In this document: one piece after another, positions 26,381 to 35,050 of the stretch | How positions within the stretch are numbered: the stretch's first letter is position 1 | Layout of the letters: each line of letters starts with the position of its first letter | From: Anaeromicropila herbilytica | GTDB taxonomy: Bacteria; Bacillota; Clostridia; Lachnospirales; Lachnospiraceae | Direction: 5' to 3' | Length of the DNA: 64,000 nt | Assembly: GCF_016591975.1 (NCBI RefSeq) | Contig: NZ_AP024169.1 | Location: 1,722,001-1,786,000 of the forward strand | Position numbers and translations under genes: made by a program | The notes under the pieces: generated by a model | What the model was told of the DNA's origin: nothing | What the model saw: the letters and a program-made list of their open reading frames with translations, nothing else | Database searches by the model: none

Positions 26381-26671
26381 ATGATTATTAAGAATGTAAC
26401 TTTTTATATAAAAGCAGAACAGGTAGTTGAATTTATAGATGCTACCATAGAAAATCAACGAAATTCTCGTATGGAAGAAGGCGTAGTTTTATTTGAATTT
26501 ATACAATCGGAGGAAGAATCTAATAAATTTATGCTGATTGAGGGCTACGAAATGACCAAAGCCATGGAAGATCATTTAGAAACTACACATTTTAAAAAGT
26601 GGATAAATACAGTTGAACCATGGTTTCTTAACCCAAGAACTAAGGAAATGTATCATAGTATAGAAGTATAG
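26381..26671 (+). CDS. Antibiotic-biosynthesis-monooxygenase (ABM) domain protein
   Basis: A 96-residue protein starting at ATG 26381, 5 nt after AAGGAG; a longer frame from 26315 lacks a good ribosome binding site. The small ferredoxin-like ABM fold is indicated by VTFYIKAEQVVEFIDATIENQRNSRMEEGVVLFEFIQ, FMLIEGYEMTKAMEDHLETTHFKKW and the terminal PRTKEMYHSIEV. Such proteins act as cofactor-free quinol or small-molecule monooxygenases or as stress proteins. The substrate is unknown. It lies 95 bp before the glycerol dehydrogenase gene and may share its transcript. Confidence 0.8.
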   Translation: MIIKNVTFYIKAEQVVEFIDATIENQRNSRMEEGVVLFEFIQSEEESNKFMLIEGYEMTKAMEDHLETTHFKKWINTVEPWFLNPRTKEMYHSIEV

Positions 26672-26765
26672 AAATATTTTAGTGCTTTTCTTGATTGTAG
26701 AATGAGAGCCATATTAAATATAATCCTTACAGATGGAATGGATGTAAAAAGAGGAGAGAATTTAT

Positions 26766-28025
26766 ATGATAGAACAGTTAAAAGCACCAGGAAAGTATAT
26801 GCAAGGTACTGGTATTATGAAGGATTTAGCGAAACATGTTGTGACATATGGTAGAAAAGCTTTGTATTTACTTGCAGATAGGGATGTTGATCTTATCAAG
26901 GAGCGTATTGATCGAAGTTATCAATGTTACCAGAGCTATCAAAGCGACCAAGGGTATCAAAGTTACCACAGGAATCAAAGCTACCAGAGGTATCTTGGAG
27001 AAAATGAGAGTTCCTTAATTAATAATGGAAATAAAGATGAGATAGTACATGATACATATTGTTATGAAATGTTTAAAGGAGAATGTGACAATGAGGAGAT
27101 ATCACGGATTGTAGATATTGTGAAGAAACAGGGAATTGAGGTAATCGTTGGTATTGGTAGTGGAAAGTTACATGATACTACAAAAGCAGTAGGCTTCTAT
27201 GCGAATATTCCTGTTGCCATTGTTCCAACAATTGTTGCATCAGATGCTCCTTGCAGTAGCATGTCAGTGATTAACACCAAGGAGGGATGCTTTGATCATT
27301 ATTTATATTTAAAGCATAATCCAGACCTTGTATTCGTGGACATTGATTTTATCATTCAGGCGCCAGCTAGATTGTTAGTTGCAGGGATGGGAGATGCATT
27401 ATCTACTTACTTTGAGGCAAGAGCTTGTCAGCAATCAAACTGTCTATTGCCAAATGGTTCTAAATCAAGTGATGTAGCTTATTATTTGTCTAAGTTATGT
27501 CTTGAGTCGCTGTATCAATACGGAGTACAAGCAAAAGAGGATGTAATAAATCATATAAGTTCCATAGCGGTTGAGAAGATAGTGGAAGCAAATACATTAT
27601 TAAGTGGAGTTGGTTTTGAAAGTGGGGGACTTGCAGCGGCACATGCAATTAATGATGGTATGTCACGAATCGAATCTTGCAATCACAGATTACATGGTGA
27701 AAAAGTCGCCTTTGCAACATTAGTACAGTTAGTATTAGAACGTGAATATGAAAAGTGTAGTACTAGCGATAGGAATAAAAATGTAGATAGTAAGAGTCAT
27801 AGTCAAAAGGAAATTGAAGAAGTGTTAGAATTTTGTGTACAAGTGGGATTGCCAGTTACATTAGAAGAAATGGGGTTAACATCTGGTGATAGAGATACTT
27901 TACAGCGAATTGCAGAATATAGTTTATTAGACAATGAACCAATGCATCATATGGGATTCATCGTGACGGAAGATATGATAATACAAGCGATGCTAGAGGT
28001 GGATTGTATAGGTAAGGGTAAATAA
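26766..28025 (+). CDS. gldA: Glycerol dehydrogenase with an unusual Gln/Tyr-rich insertion
   Basis: An iron-dependent alcohol dehydrogenase family enzyme that would oxidise glycerol to dihydroxyacetone with NAD. NAD-binding motifs are VIVGIGSGKLHDTTKAV and IVPTIVASDAPCS. The metal ligands are Asp in GMGDALSTYFEAR, His in AAAHAINDGM and His in NHRLHGEKVAF. The protein is 419 residues rather than about 365. The excess lies mainly at about 52-96, a run of short Tyr-Gln repeats (YQSYQS, YQSYH, NQSYQRY) followed by Asn/Asp-rich sequence, in place of a surface loop between the first strand-helix units. A smaller insertion is SDRNKNVDSKSHSQKE (about 335-350). The frame is intact and all active-site residues remain, so it is probably functional. 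Confidence 0.9.
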   Translation: MIEQLKAPGKYMQGTGIMKDLAKHVVTYGRKALYLLADRDVDLIKERIDRSYQCYQSYQSDQGYQSYHRNQSYQRYLGENESSLINNGNKDEIVHDTYCYEMFKGECDNEEISRIVDIVKKQGIEVIVGIGSGKLHDTTKAVGFYANIPVAIVPTIVASDAPCSSMSVINTKEGCFDHYLYLKHNPDLVFVDIDFIIQAPARLLVAGMGDALSTYFEARACQQSNCLLPNGSKSSDVAYYLSKLCLESLYQYGVQAKEDVINHISSIAVEKIVEANTLLSGVGFESGGLAAAHAINDGMSRIESCNHRLHGEKVAFATLVQLVLEREYEKCSTSDRNKNVDSKSHSQKEIEEVLEFCVQVGLPVTLEEMGLTSGDRDTLQRIAEYSLLDNEPMHHMGFIVTEDMIIQAMLEVDCIGKGK

Positions 28026-28054
28026 TGTGTAAACTTATATGAATTAGTAATATT

Positions 28055-28095
28055 AAGGGAACGATGATAAACGGTAGTTTACAGTTCCTTTTTTA
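28055..28095 (+). terminator. Terminator of the glycerol dehydrogenase gene
   Basis: AAGGGAAC and GTTCCTT arms, with GTAAAC complementarity inside, are followed by T6. Confidence 0.75.
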
Positions 28096-28200
28096 AAATT
28101 AATTAGTTTAATAACAAAACGAAATAATATATGACAACAAGTGAGTGGAATAATACATTGTTGAGAACATGAATCTTTTGTAGAATAACAAATAGAAACT

Positions 28201-28218
28201 GGTAATTACGTAATTGCC
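28201..28218. promoter_or_regulatory. Candidate operator before the first GH31 gene
   Basis: GGTAATTACGTAATTGCC is an 18-bp palindrome with a single mismatched pair. It lies about 27 bp before the start codon, where a bound repressor would block elongation or initiation. No regulator gene is adjacent. The rest of 28096-28244 shows no clear promoter. Confidence 0.4.
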
Positions 28219-28244
28219 AATTAATATGGAGAGGAGTACTTAAC

Positions 28245-30320
28245 ATGCTATTTAGTAAAGAGAAGAATCGTCTCGTATGTAAAAATGGATGTGAGACTAT
28301 ATGGATTGAAAGTTGGGGCGACAATTCATTGAGAGTTCGTATGACTGCGGATAGTCAGATGGATACAAATGATTGGGCTTTAACTATAGAACAAAAAGAA
28401 TGCAATCCTAAGATAACAATAGAGGAAATTGAAGTAGTAGAGCCTTGGTATAAAGGTGAAGAGAGAGAAAGTCATAAGCAAAAGTTTAACATTGCAAGTA
28501 TAACCAATGGCAAGATTACAGCGAAAGTAAATTTTGAAGGATGGATATCCTTTGAAAATGAAAAAGGTGAAGTGATATTAGAAGAATACTGGAGAAATCG
28601 TATTCGTATCGACCGTTATGCAGTACCAATTAATGTTCCAGCAAGAGAATTAAAGGCAGTACCTGGAATGAGTGATTATCGTCTTTCTTTGAGATTTGAA
28701 GCATACGAAGGAGAGCAGATCTTTGGTATGGGTCAATATCAAGAAGGTAATTTGGATAAGAAAGGTGCTACCTTAGAATTAGCACAAAGAAATACACAAG
28801 CAAGTGTACCATTTTTCGTTTCTAGTAGAGGATATGGCTTCCTTTGGAATAATCCTGCCATTGGTAATGTGTCCTTTGGCACGAACAAGACAGAGTGGAA
28901 GGTAGAAAGTACGAAGAAACTTGATTATTTTATCACAGTGGAAGATACACCAGATAAGATTATCAAACAATATGCAAAAGCTACAGGTACTGTTCCAATG
29001 ATGCCAGAGTATGGAATGGGATTCTGGCAATGTAAATTAAGATATCGAAACCAAGAAGAATTATTACATGTAGTGCGTGAACATAAGAGAAGAGGTCTAC
29101 CTATGGACGTTGTCGTTATTGACTTCTTCCATTGGACTAAACAAGGTGACTTCAAATTCGACCCAGTTGATTGGCCGAATCCAGAAGAGATGATTCGCGA
29201 GTTAAAAGAACTTGGTGTAGAACTAATGGTGTCAGTATGGCCAACCGTAGATTCTCGTTCTGAGAATTATGGAAAGATGGCAGAACAAGGCTATCTATTA
29301 AAATATGATCGTGGTGTATCAATCACGATGAACTGGATGGGTGAGACTTCGTTCTTTGACGCTACACATCCAGGAGCAAGAGAATATGTATGGGAAAGAT
29401 GTAAAGAAAATTACTTTGATAAAGGAGTAAATATCTTCTGGTTAGATGAAGCTGAACCAGAGTATGGTCCATATGACTTTGATATTTACCGTTATTATCA
29501 GGGATCTGCACTACAAGTAAGCAATATCTATCCAGCTATGTATGCGAAAGCTTTCTATGATGGCATGGTGAAAGAAGGAATGGACAAAGTTCTTAACTTG
29601 GTTCGTTGTGCGTGGGCTGGTAGCCAACGCTATGGAGCATTGGTATGGTCAGGGGATGTATATTCATCCTTCCGTGCAATGAGAGAACAATTACAAGCAG
29701 GCTTAAATATGGGTATCGCAGGTATTCCATGGTGGACAACAGATATCGGCGGTTTCTTAGGTGGAGATATTCATGATGATAACTTCAAAGAATTATTAGT
29801 TCGTTGGTTTGAATGGGGAGTATTCTGTCCTGTATTCCGTCTTCACGGAGAAAGACCTCCTTTCTATCCATTAGAGGAAGAATTCCGTGATGGAACTAGA
29901 ATGTTTTCATCAGGACAAGATAATGAAGTCTGGAGTTTTGGCGAAGAAATATATGAGATTTTTAAGAAATACCTATTCTTAAGAGAAAAATTAAGACCAT
30001 ATATTAGAAACCTAATGAAAGAAGCACACGAAAATGGAGCACCAGTAATGAGAACAATGTTTTATGAGTTCCCAGAAGATGATACTTGCTGGAAGTTAAC
30101 CAATCAATATATGTTTGGTTCAGAGCTTTTAGTAGCTCCTATTATGGAAGAAAAAGTACATGAAAGAGAAGTGTATTTACCTAAGGGTATAAAATGGGTT
30201 GAATCCGCCACTAGAAAAGTATATGAAGGTGGTCAAACAATTAAAGTGGATGCACCAATTGATATGATACCAATCTTTATCAAAGAAGGATCTGATGTTG
30301 AAGTATATGGTGAAAACTAA
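28245..30320 (+). CDS. Glycoside hydrolase family 31, alpha-glucosidase/alpha-xylosidase
   Basis: A 691-residue intracellular GH31 enzyme without signal peptide. An N-terminal beta-sandwich (about 1-240, QIFGMGQYQEG) is followed by the catalytic barrel. The nucleophile Asp is in FWLDEAEPEYG (about 398-408) and the acid/base Asp in WSGDVYSSF (about 467). GIPWWTTDIGGFLGG and VFRLHGER follow. The pairing with a YicI-like gene suggests action on xyloglucan or isoprimeverose-type oligosaccharides, but substrate is not fixed by these motifs. The ribosome binding site is GGAGAGGAG. It appears monocistronic, with 190 bp before the next GH31 gene. Confidence 0.92.
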   Translation: MLFSKEKNRLVCKNGCETIWIESWGDNSLRVRMTADSQMDTNDWALTIEQKECNPKITIEEIEVVEPWYKGEERESHKQKFNIASITNGKITAKVNFEGWISFENEKGEVILEEYWRNRIRIDRYAVPINVPARELKAVPGMSDYRLSLRFEAYEGEQIFGMGQYQEGNLDKKGATLELAQRNTQASVPFFVSSRGYGFLWNNPAIGNVSFGTNKTEWKVESTKKLDYFITVEDTPDKIIKQYAKATGTVPMMPEYGMGFWQCKLRYRNQEELLHVVREHKRRGLPMDVVVIDFFHWTKQGDFKFDPVDWPNPEEMIRELKELGVELMVSVWPTVDSRSENYGKMAEQGYLLKYDRGVSITMNWMGETSFFDATHPGAREYVWERCKENYFDKGVNIFWLDEAEPEYGPYDFDIYRYYQGSALQVSNIYPAMYAKAFYDGMVKEGMDKVLNLVRCAWAGSQRYGALVWSGDVYSSFRAMREQLQAGLNMGIAGIPWWTTDIGGFLGGDIHDDNFKELLVRWFEWGVFCPVFRLHGERPPFYPLEEEFRDGTRMFSSGQDNEVWSFGEEIYEIFKKYLFLREKLRPYIRNLMKEAHENGAPVMRTMFYEFPEDDTCWKLTNQYMFGSELLVAPIMEEKVHEREVYLPKGIKWVESATRKVYEGGQTIKVDAPIDMIPIFIKEGSDVEVYGEN

Positions 30321-30424
30321 ACTTTAGTTTACATCCTTAATTATTAGTGATATATTTTCGAGCCACTAATTTAGTGGGTATTTTATCTATAATTATGTGG
30401 ATACCATTTTTCGATATTACCATA

Positions 30425-30448
30425 TATAATTTAGTTATTAAACTAAAT
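30425..30448 (+). promoter_or_regulatory. Candidate promoter and operator for the alpha-xylosidase gene
   Basis: A TATAAT-like -10 (30425-30430) runs into the perfect inverted repeat ATTTAGTT-ATTA-AACTAAAT (30429-30448). No good -35 box is visible. A second hairpin, CCACTAAT/TTAGTGG (30363-30377), may end the upstream transcript. Confidence 0.45.
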
Positions 30449-30514
30449 GGTTATGATGCTAGTTATAATTTCAAAAATATAAGATTAACATGATATTTGA
30501 AAGGAGATTTCACA

Positions 30515-32863
30515 ATGAAATTTAGTAATGGATGTTGGTTACAAAAAGAAGGAGTAGAATGTTTTACACCTGCTGAGGTATATTCATTCAAAAAAGATGA
30601 TAAATCAGTTACAATATGTGCGCCAACACATAAAATCAATCATAGAGGAGATACTTTAGGCGGACCAAACTTAACAATTAAAGTATCTGCACCTGCAGAA
30701 GAGGTACTTCGTGTACAGACTTTCCACTACATGGGAGTGGTTGATCACGGACCTAACTTTGAATTAACAATTGATGACAATGCAAAATTAACAGTAGAAG
30801 AAACAGAAGAAGCATTAGTTCTTAAAAGTGGTACATTAAGCTTAACAATCAATAAGAACAACGCGCAGATGACTTTCAGACGTGGTAATGAAGTGTTAAC
30901 TTCAAGTAAACACCGCGATCTAGCATACATGAAGGCAGATTATAAAGGTCTTGCTTATGAAGTAAACAACAGTGATGCATACATGAGAGAACAATTAAGC
31001 TTATCCGTAGGTGAATTAATCTATGGTTTAGGTGAAAGATTTACTCCATTCATCAAAAATGGTCAAACAGTAGATATCTGGAACGAAGATGGTGGTACAT
31101 CAACAGAATTATCATACAAGAACATTCCTTTCTACTTATCTAATAAAGGATACGGCGTATTTGTAAATAGCCCTGATAAAGTATCTTTCGAAGTAAGTAC
31201 TGAAATGGTTAAGAAAGTAGAATTCTCTGTACCAGGCGAAAGCTTAGATTATTTCTTCTTTAACGGACCAACAATGAAAGATGCTATCGCAAGATATACA
31301 GATTTAACTGGTAAACCAGCACTTCCAGCGCCTTGGACATTCGGTTTATGGTTATCAACATCATTTACAACTAACTATGATGAAAAAACTGTAACAAGCT
31401 TCGTAGATGGAATGGCAGATAGAGATGTTCCACTAAGTGTATTCCACTTTGACTGTTTCTGGATGAAAGGTTTTGCATGGTCTGACTTTGTATGGGATGG
31501 CGAAGTATTCCCAGATCCAAAGGGTATGTTAGCGCGTCTTCATGAAAAAGGATTAAAGATTTGCGTATGGATTAACTCATATATCGGTCAAGAATCTGTT
31601 CTTTTCGAAGAAGGCATGGAAAAAGGATATTTCTTAAAGAGAACAAACGGAGATGTATGGCAATGGGATATGTGGCAACCAGGAATGGCTTTAGTAGATT
31701 TCACTAACCCAGCTGCATACAAATGGTTCCAAGATAAATTAGAAGTATTAGTAGATATGGGTGTAGATTGCTTTAAGACTGACTTCGGCGAAAGAATCCC
31801 AACAGAAGAAATTGCTTGGTTTGATGGAGCAGATCCAGTTAAGATGCATAACTACTATACATACCTTTATAATAAATGTGTATATGAATTATTGGAAAGA
31901 AAAAGAGGAAAAGGCAACGCTGTATTATTCGCAAGAAGTGCTACAGTTGGTGGTCAAAAATTCCCTGTACATTGGGGCGGTGACTGCTGGTCAGATTTCG
32001 AATCAATGTCTGAATCACTAAGAGGTGGTTTATCACTTACTATGTCAGGATTCGGTTTCTGGTCACATGATATCGGTGGATTTGAAGATACTTCAACTCC
32101 AGACGTATATAAGAGATGGGTTGCATTCGGTTTAATGTCATCTCACTCAAGATTACATGGAAGTACTTCTTACCGTGTACCTTGGGCTTATGATGAAGAA
32201 TCCGTAGAAGTAGCAAGATTCTTTACCAAATTAAAAGCTTCTCTAATGCCTTACTTATACCGTAATGCAATTGAAACTTCAATTACTGGTATCCCAACTA
32301 TGAGAAGTATGGTATTAGAATTCCAAGAAGATTTAACAGCTCGTTACTTAGATCGTCAATATATGTTTGGTGATAGCTTATTAGTAGCTCCAATCTTTAA
32401 TCCAGAAGGAATGGCTGAATTCTACTTACCAGAAGGAACTTGGACGAACTTCTTAACAGGAGAAAAAGTTGTAGGTGGAAAATGGTATACTGAACATCAC
32501 GGATATTTAAGCATTCCATGTTTCGCTAGAGAAAATTCTATCATTGCTGTTGGTGAAGTAGATAACAAACCAGAATACGATTACGCAAACAACGTAACAC
32601 TTAAAGTATTCGAATTAGTAGATGGTAAAGAAGCTTCAACAAGCGTATACAATATGGCTGCTGAAAAAGAATTAACAGCTACAGCACTTAAATCTGGAAA
32701 AGAGATTAAGTTCACTGTAGATGCAGTTAAACCATACAAATTATTCTTAAATGGAGTATTTGATGTTGCTACTGTTAATGGAGCAGAAGTAACTGTATGT
32801 GAAAAAGGTACGACTTTAATTCCAGCTGCTGGAGTAAAAGAAATCGTTGTAACTTTAAAATAA
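30515..32863 (+). CDS. yicI: GH31 alpha-xylosidase (YicI/XylS type)
   Basis: A 782-residue cytoplasmic enzyme releasing alpha-linked xylose from xyloglucan oligosaccharides. The ATG at 30515 is 8 nt after AAAGGAG. The N-terminal domain has GLGERFTPFIKNGQTVDIWNEDGGT. The barrel carries the nucleophile in CFKTDFGERIP (about 421) and the acid/base in HWGGDCWSDFES (about 490), the wording of true alpha-xylosidases. C-terminal beta domains run from about 610. Codon choice is noticeably more uniform than in its neighbours, suggesting high expression. The monocistronic gene ends at a terminator. Confidence 0.93.
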   Translation: MKFSNGCWLQKEGVECFTPAEVYSFKKDDKSVTICAPTHKINHRGDTLGGPNLTIKVSAPAEEVLRVQTFHYMGVVDHGPNFELTIDDNAKLTVEETEEALVLKSGTLSLTINKNNAQMTFRRGNEVLTSSKHRDLAYMKADYKGLAYEVNNSDAYMREQLSLSVGELIYGLGERFTPFIKNGQTVDIWNEDGGTSTELSYKNIPFYLSNKGYGVFVNSPDKVSFEVSTEMVKKVEFSVPGESLDYFFFNGPTMKDAIARYTDLTGKPALPAPWTFGLWLSTSFTTNYDEKTVTSFVDGMADRDVPLSVFHFDCFWMKGFAWSDFVWDGEVFPDPKGMLARLHEKGLKICVWINSYIGQESVLFEEGMEKGYFLKRTNGDVWQWDMWQPGMALVDFTNPAAYKWFQDKLEVLVDMGVDCFKTDFGERIPTEEIAWFDGADPVKMHNYYTYLYNKCVYELLERKRGKGNAVLFARSATVGGQKFPVHWGGDCWSDFESMSESLRGGLSLTMSGFGFWSHDIGGFEDTSTPDVYKRWVAFGLMSSHSRLHGSTSYRVPWAYDEESVEVARFFTKLKASLMPYLYRNAIETSITGIPTMRSMVLEFQEDLTARYLDRQYMFGDSLLVAPIFNPEGMAEFYLPEGTWTNFLTGEKVVGGKWYTEHHGYLSIPCFARENSIIAVGEVDNKPEYDYANNVTLKVFELVDGKEASTSVYNMAAEKELTATALKSGKEIKFTVDAVKPYKLFLNGVFDVATVNGAEVTVCEKGTTLIPAAGVKEIVVTLK

Positions 32864-32916
32864 TGAGATCTATGCGGTAATCAGGTTAGATACTCTAACT
32901 ATTCGGTATAGAAATG

Positions 32917-32964
32917 AAAAGGGTCATGCTCAAAAAGGATATATTTGGAGTATGACTCTTTTCT
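32917..32964 (+). terminator. Terminator of the alpha-xylosidase gene
   Basis: AAAAGGGTCATGCTC pairs with GAGTATGACTCTTTT. Confidence 0.85.
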
Positions 32965-32999
32965 ATTACAGTTCAGTCTATGATAATGTTAGGCTTAAT

Positions 33000-33013
33000 T
33001 GTAACCATTTACA
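33000..33013. promoter_or_regulatory. LacI/CcpA-like palindrome upstream of the surface protein gene
   Basis: TGTAACCATTTACA has the same TGTAA-N4-TTACA frame as the better cre-like site at 35017, but lacks the central CG. It lies 215 bp before the start; the remaining leader (33014-33228) is AT-rich with no other clear signal. Confidence 0.35.
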
Positions 33014-33228
33014 ATAGTAAAAATATGAAAAAAGTTGATTATATATGTATCTTGTGATACTATAAAAAGGTATATATTAATTAAGTAATATTACGAGAAT
33101 ACATAAATGGTGAGTCGATTCGTCTAATAACAATCTGTAGTTTAATTCTGATTTTCATACTGATTTCAATTGAAACCAATGCGAATTAAGGTATTCAGGA
33201 TTGTCTCGTGTATTATAGGAGGGAAAGT

Positions 33229-34677
33229 ATGAATAAGGGAAGAAAGAATCATTTATTAAAAGCAATAGTATCATGTTTCGTTATAATTACCATGCTAATG
33301 GGTAATATTTCTGTTGTTTCAGCAAGTACAAATAAGACTGGCAGTAAGAATACGAATTTAAAAGTTGCAAAAGTTTTAGCAAAGAAGAAAAATCCAACCG
33401 ATATCAAATTAAACTATTCGGACTTAACACTTAAAGTAGGAGAATCAAAGCAATTAAAAGTAACACTTTCGCCTAAGAAAAACGTTAATACGAAAGTAAA
33501 GTATGTTAGTGATGATAGTGATTTAATATCAGTATCTAGTAGTGGAGTAGTAAAAGGGTTATCAGAAGGAACATGTCATATTGTAGTATCAACTGTGAAT
33601 GGTTTGATAGCGGAATGTGCAGTGAATGTAATATCAGCGGATTCTACAACTTCTAATGATAGTAATTCAAGCGGTACTACGGGTTCTGATGTTAGTGTGA
33701 CAGGGATTACAATGTCATCAACTGCAACAGTTCCATTAGGAGGAACTTATGTATTAACACCAACCATTTCACCTTCGAATGCAACGAATAAGACAATAAC
33801 ATATAGTTTAAGCAATGATTATATAAGTATTACAAGTAATGGTGTTATAACTGGATTGAAATATGGTCAAACAATTGTAATTGCGAAATCCAATAACGGG
33901 ATAACTGCAATATGCGTAGTAACTGTTAGTGGTACAGCCACTTCAACTACAACTACTGATCTAACAAGCATATATTTAAGCTCATCAGAAGTCTCGATTG
34001 GACTTTATGCTCAATATGCAATTAAGCCTGTCTTATATCCAAGCACTGCAATTACAAATATTACATACATTAGTAGTGATAAAAATGTAGCATCTGTGGA
34101 TTCCAATGGTGTTGTAACAGGGTTATCTAAGGGTACAGCAATTATATATGTACTATCAAGTAATCAAAAGTCAGCTAGTTGCATTATTCATGTAACGGAT
34201 CAGAATCAGGAAGTTACGAATATTCAATTTGCTCAAGCAAATGTAACGGTTAACGTGAACAATACAGTACAACTGACTACCTATAGTATTCCATCGAATG
34301 CGACAAATACAAGTATTTCATATATTTCAACAGATCCGACAGTTGCAACCGTGTCTAGTTCTGGTTTAGTTACTGGTATCAAGGCAGGAACAACTAAGAT
34401 TATAGCATCAACAAGCAATGGCAAATATGCGGAATGTACGGTAACAGTATCAGGCGGAAATATTAGTTCAGTATCAAATGGAACAATAATAATAAATGGA
34501 TATCCAATCTCAATGGGAGATACAGCTGACACACTAATAACTAAGCTTGGTACACCTGTTCAGACAGATAGTTCAAGTTATGGATTTCAATATTTTATTT
34601 ACCGAAATAGTACAAATGGTATCATTTTGATAGCAATCTATAATGGTAAAGTTGCAGGCTTTGTTCAGCCATCATAG
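33229..34677 (+). CDS. Secreted surface protein with four BIG2 domains
   Basis: The ATG at 33229 follows GGAGGGAAAGT. A signal peptide (about 1-34, AIVSCFVIITMLMGNISVVSA) is followed by four bacterial Ig-like (BIG2) repeats of about 80 residues, near 55-135, 155-245, 250-330 and 335-415. Each ends in the pattern SSGVVxGLxxGTxxIxxSxxNGxxAxCxVxV. The final 60 residues (INGYPISMGDTADTLITKLGTP...NGIILIAIYNGKVAGFV) match the CAP-associated N-terminal type domain, but no CAP domain follows. There is no LPXTG or SLH anchor. A role in surface adhesion or substrate contact is inferred. Confidence 0.85.
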   Translation: MNKGRKNHLLKAIVSCFVIITMLMGNISVVSASTNKTGSKNTNLKVAKVLAKKKNPTDIKLNYSDLTLKVGESKQLKVTLSPKKNVNTKVKYVSDDSDLISVSSSGVVKGLSEGTCHIVVSTVNGLIAECAVNVISADSTTSNDSNSSGTTGSDVSVTGITMSSTATVPLGGTYVLTPTISPSNATNKTITYSLSNDYISITSNGVITGLKYGQTIVIAKSNNGITAICVVTVSGTATSTTTTDLTSIYLSSSEVSIGLYAQYAIKPVLYPSTAITNITYISSDKNVASVDSNGVVTGLSKGTAIIYVLSSNQKSASCIIHVTDQNQEVTNIQFAQANVTVNVNNTVQLTTYSIPSNATNTSISYISTDPTVATVSSSGLVTGIKAGTTKIIASTSNGKYAECTVTVSGGNISSVSNGTIIINGYPISMGDTADTLITKLGTPVQTDSSSYGFQYFIYRNSTNGIILIAIYNGKVAGFVQPS

Positions 34678-34805
34678 TGTGAAAAATGAGATTGTAAAGA
34701 TATACGATATAGGGATTAATTAACCCATCTTGAGTTAGAGTGAAGATATATCCACATTAATAAAAAGATTAATAAGATCATAAAATATAGATAGAATAAA
34801 TAAAG

Positions 34806-34851
34806 GTAAATAGGGATAACTTATAATTTAGTAGGTTATCTCTATTTTTCA
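34806..34851 (+). terminator. Terminator after the BIG2 protein gene
   Basis: GTAAATAGGGATAAC pairs with GTTATCTCTATTT and is followed by TTC. It lies about 130 bp beyond the stop; the rest of 34678-35016 shows nothing recognisable. Confidence 0.7.
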
Positions 34852-35016
34852 TTATAAGAATCTCTGATTATAAAAGATGTTATATTTACATGTAAGTAAT
34901 AATTAGTAATATGTCGAATTAAGTAGTTTTATAAGGTTCATATTGCAAAACGTTCATTCATTTAGTACAATTTGTTTATAGGAGTTAATTCTATGAATAA
35001 AAGTTTTATAAATTAT

Positions 35017-35030
35017 TGTAACCGATTACA
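35017..35030. promoter_or_regulatory. cre-like operator of the alpha-galactosidase gene
   Basis: TGTAACCGATTACA fits the CcpA consensus TGWAANCGNTNWCA at every position and is almost a perfect palindrome. It ends 8 bp before the ribosome binding site, so bound CcpA or a LacI-type repressor could act as a roadblock. Confidence 0.65.
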
Positions 35031-35050
35031 TTAGTATGGAGGAGTGTTTT

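Noticed and set aside
26766..28025. Frameshift or assembly error in gldA
   Set aside because: The frame is continuous and all metal and NAD motifs are present on both sides of the insertion, so it is treated as a real in-frame insertion.
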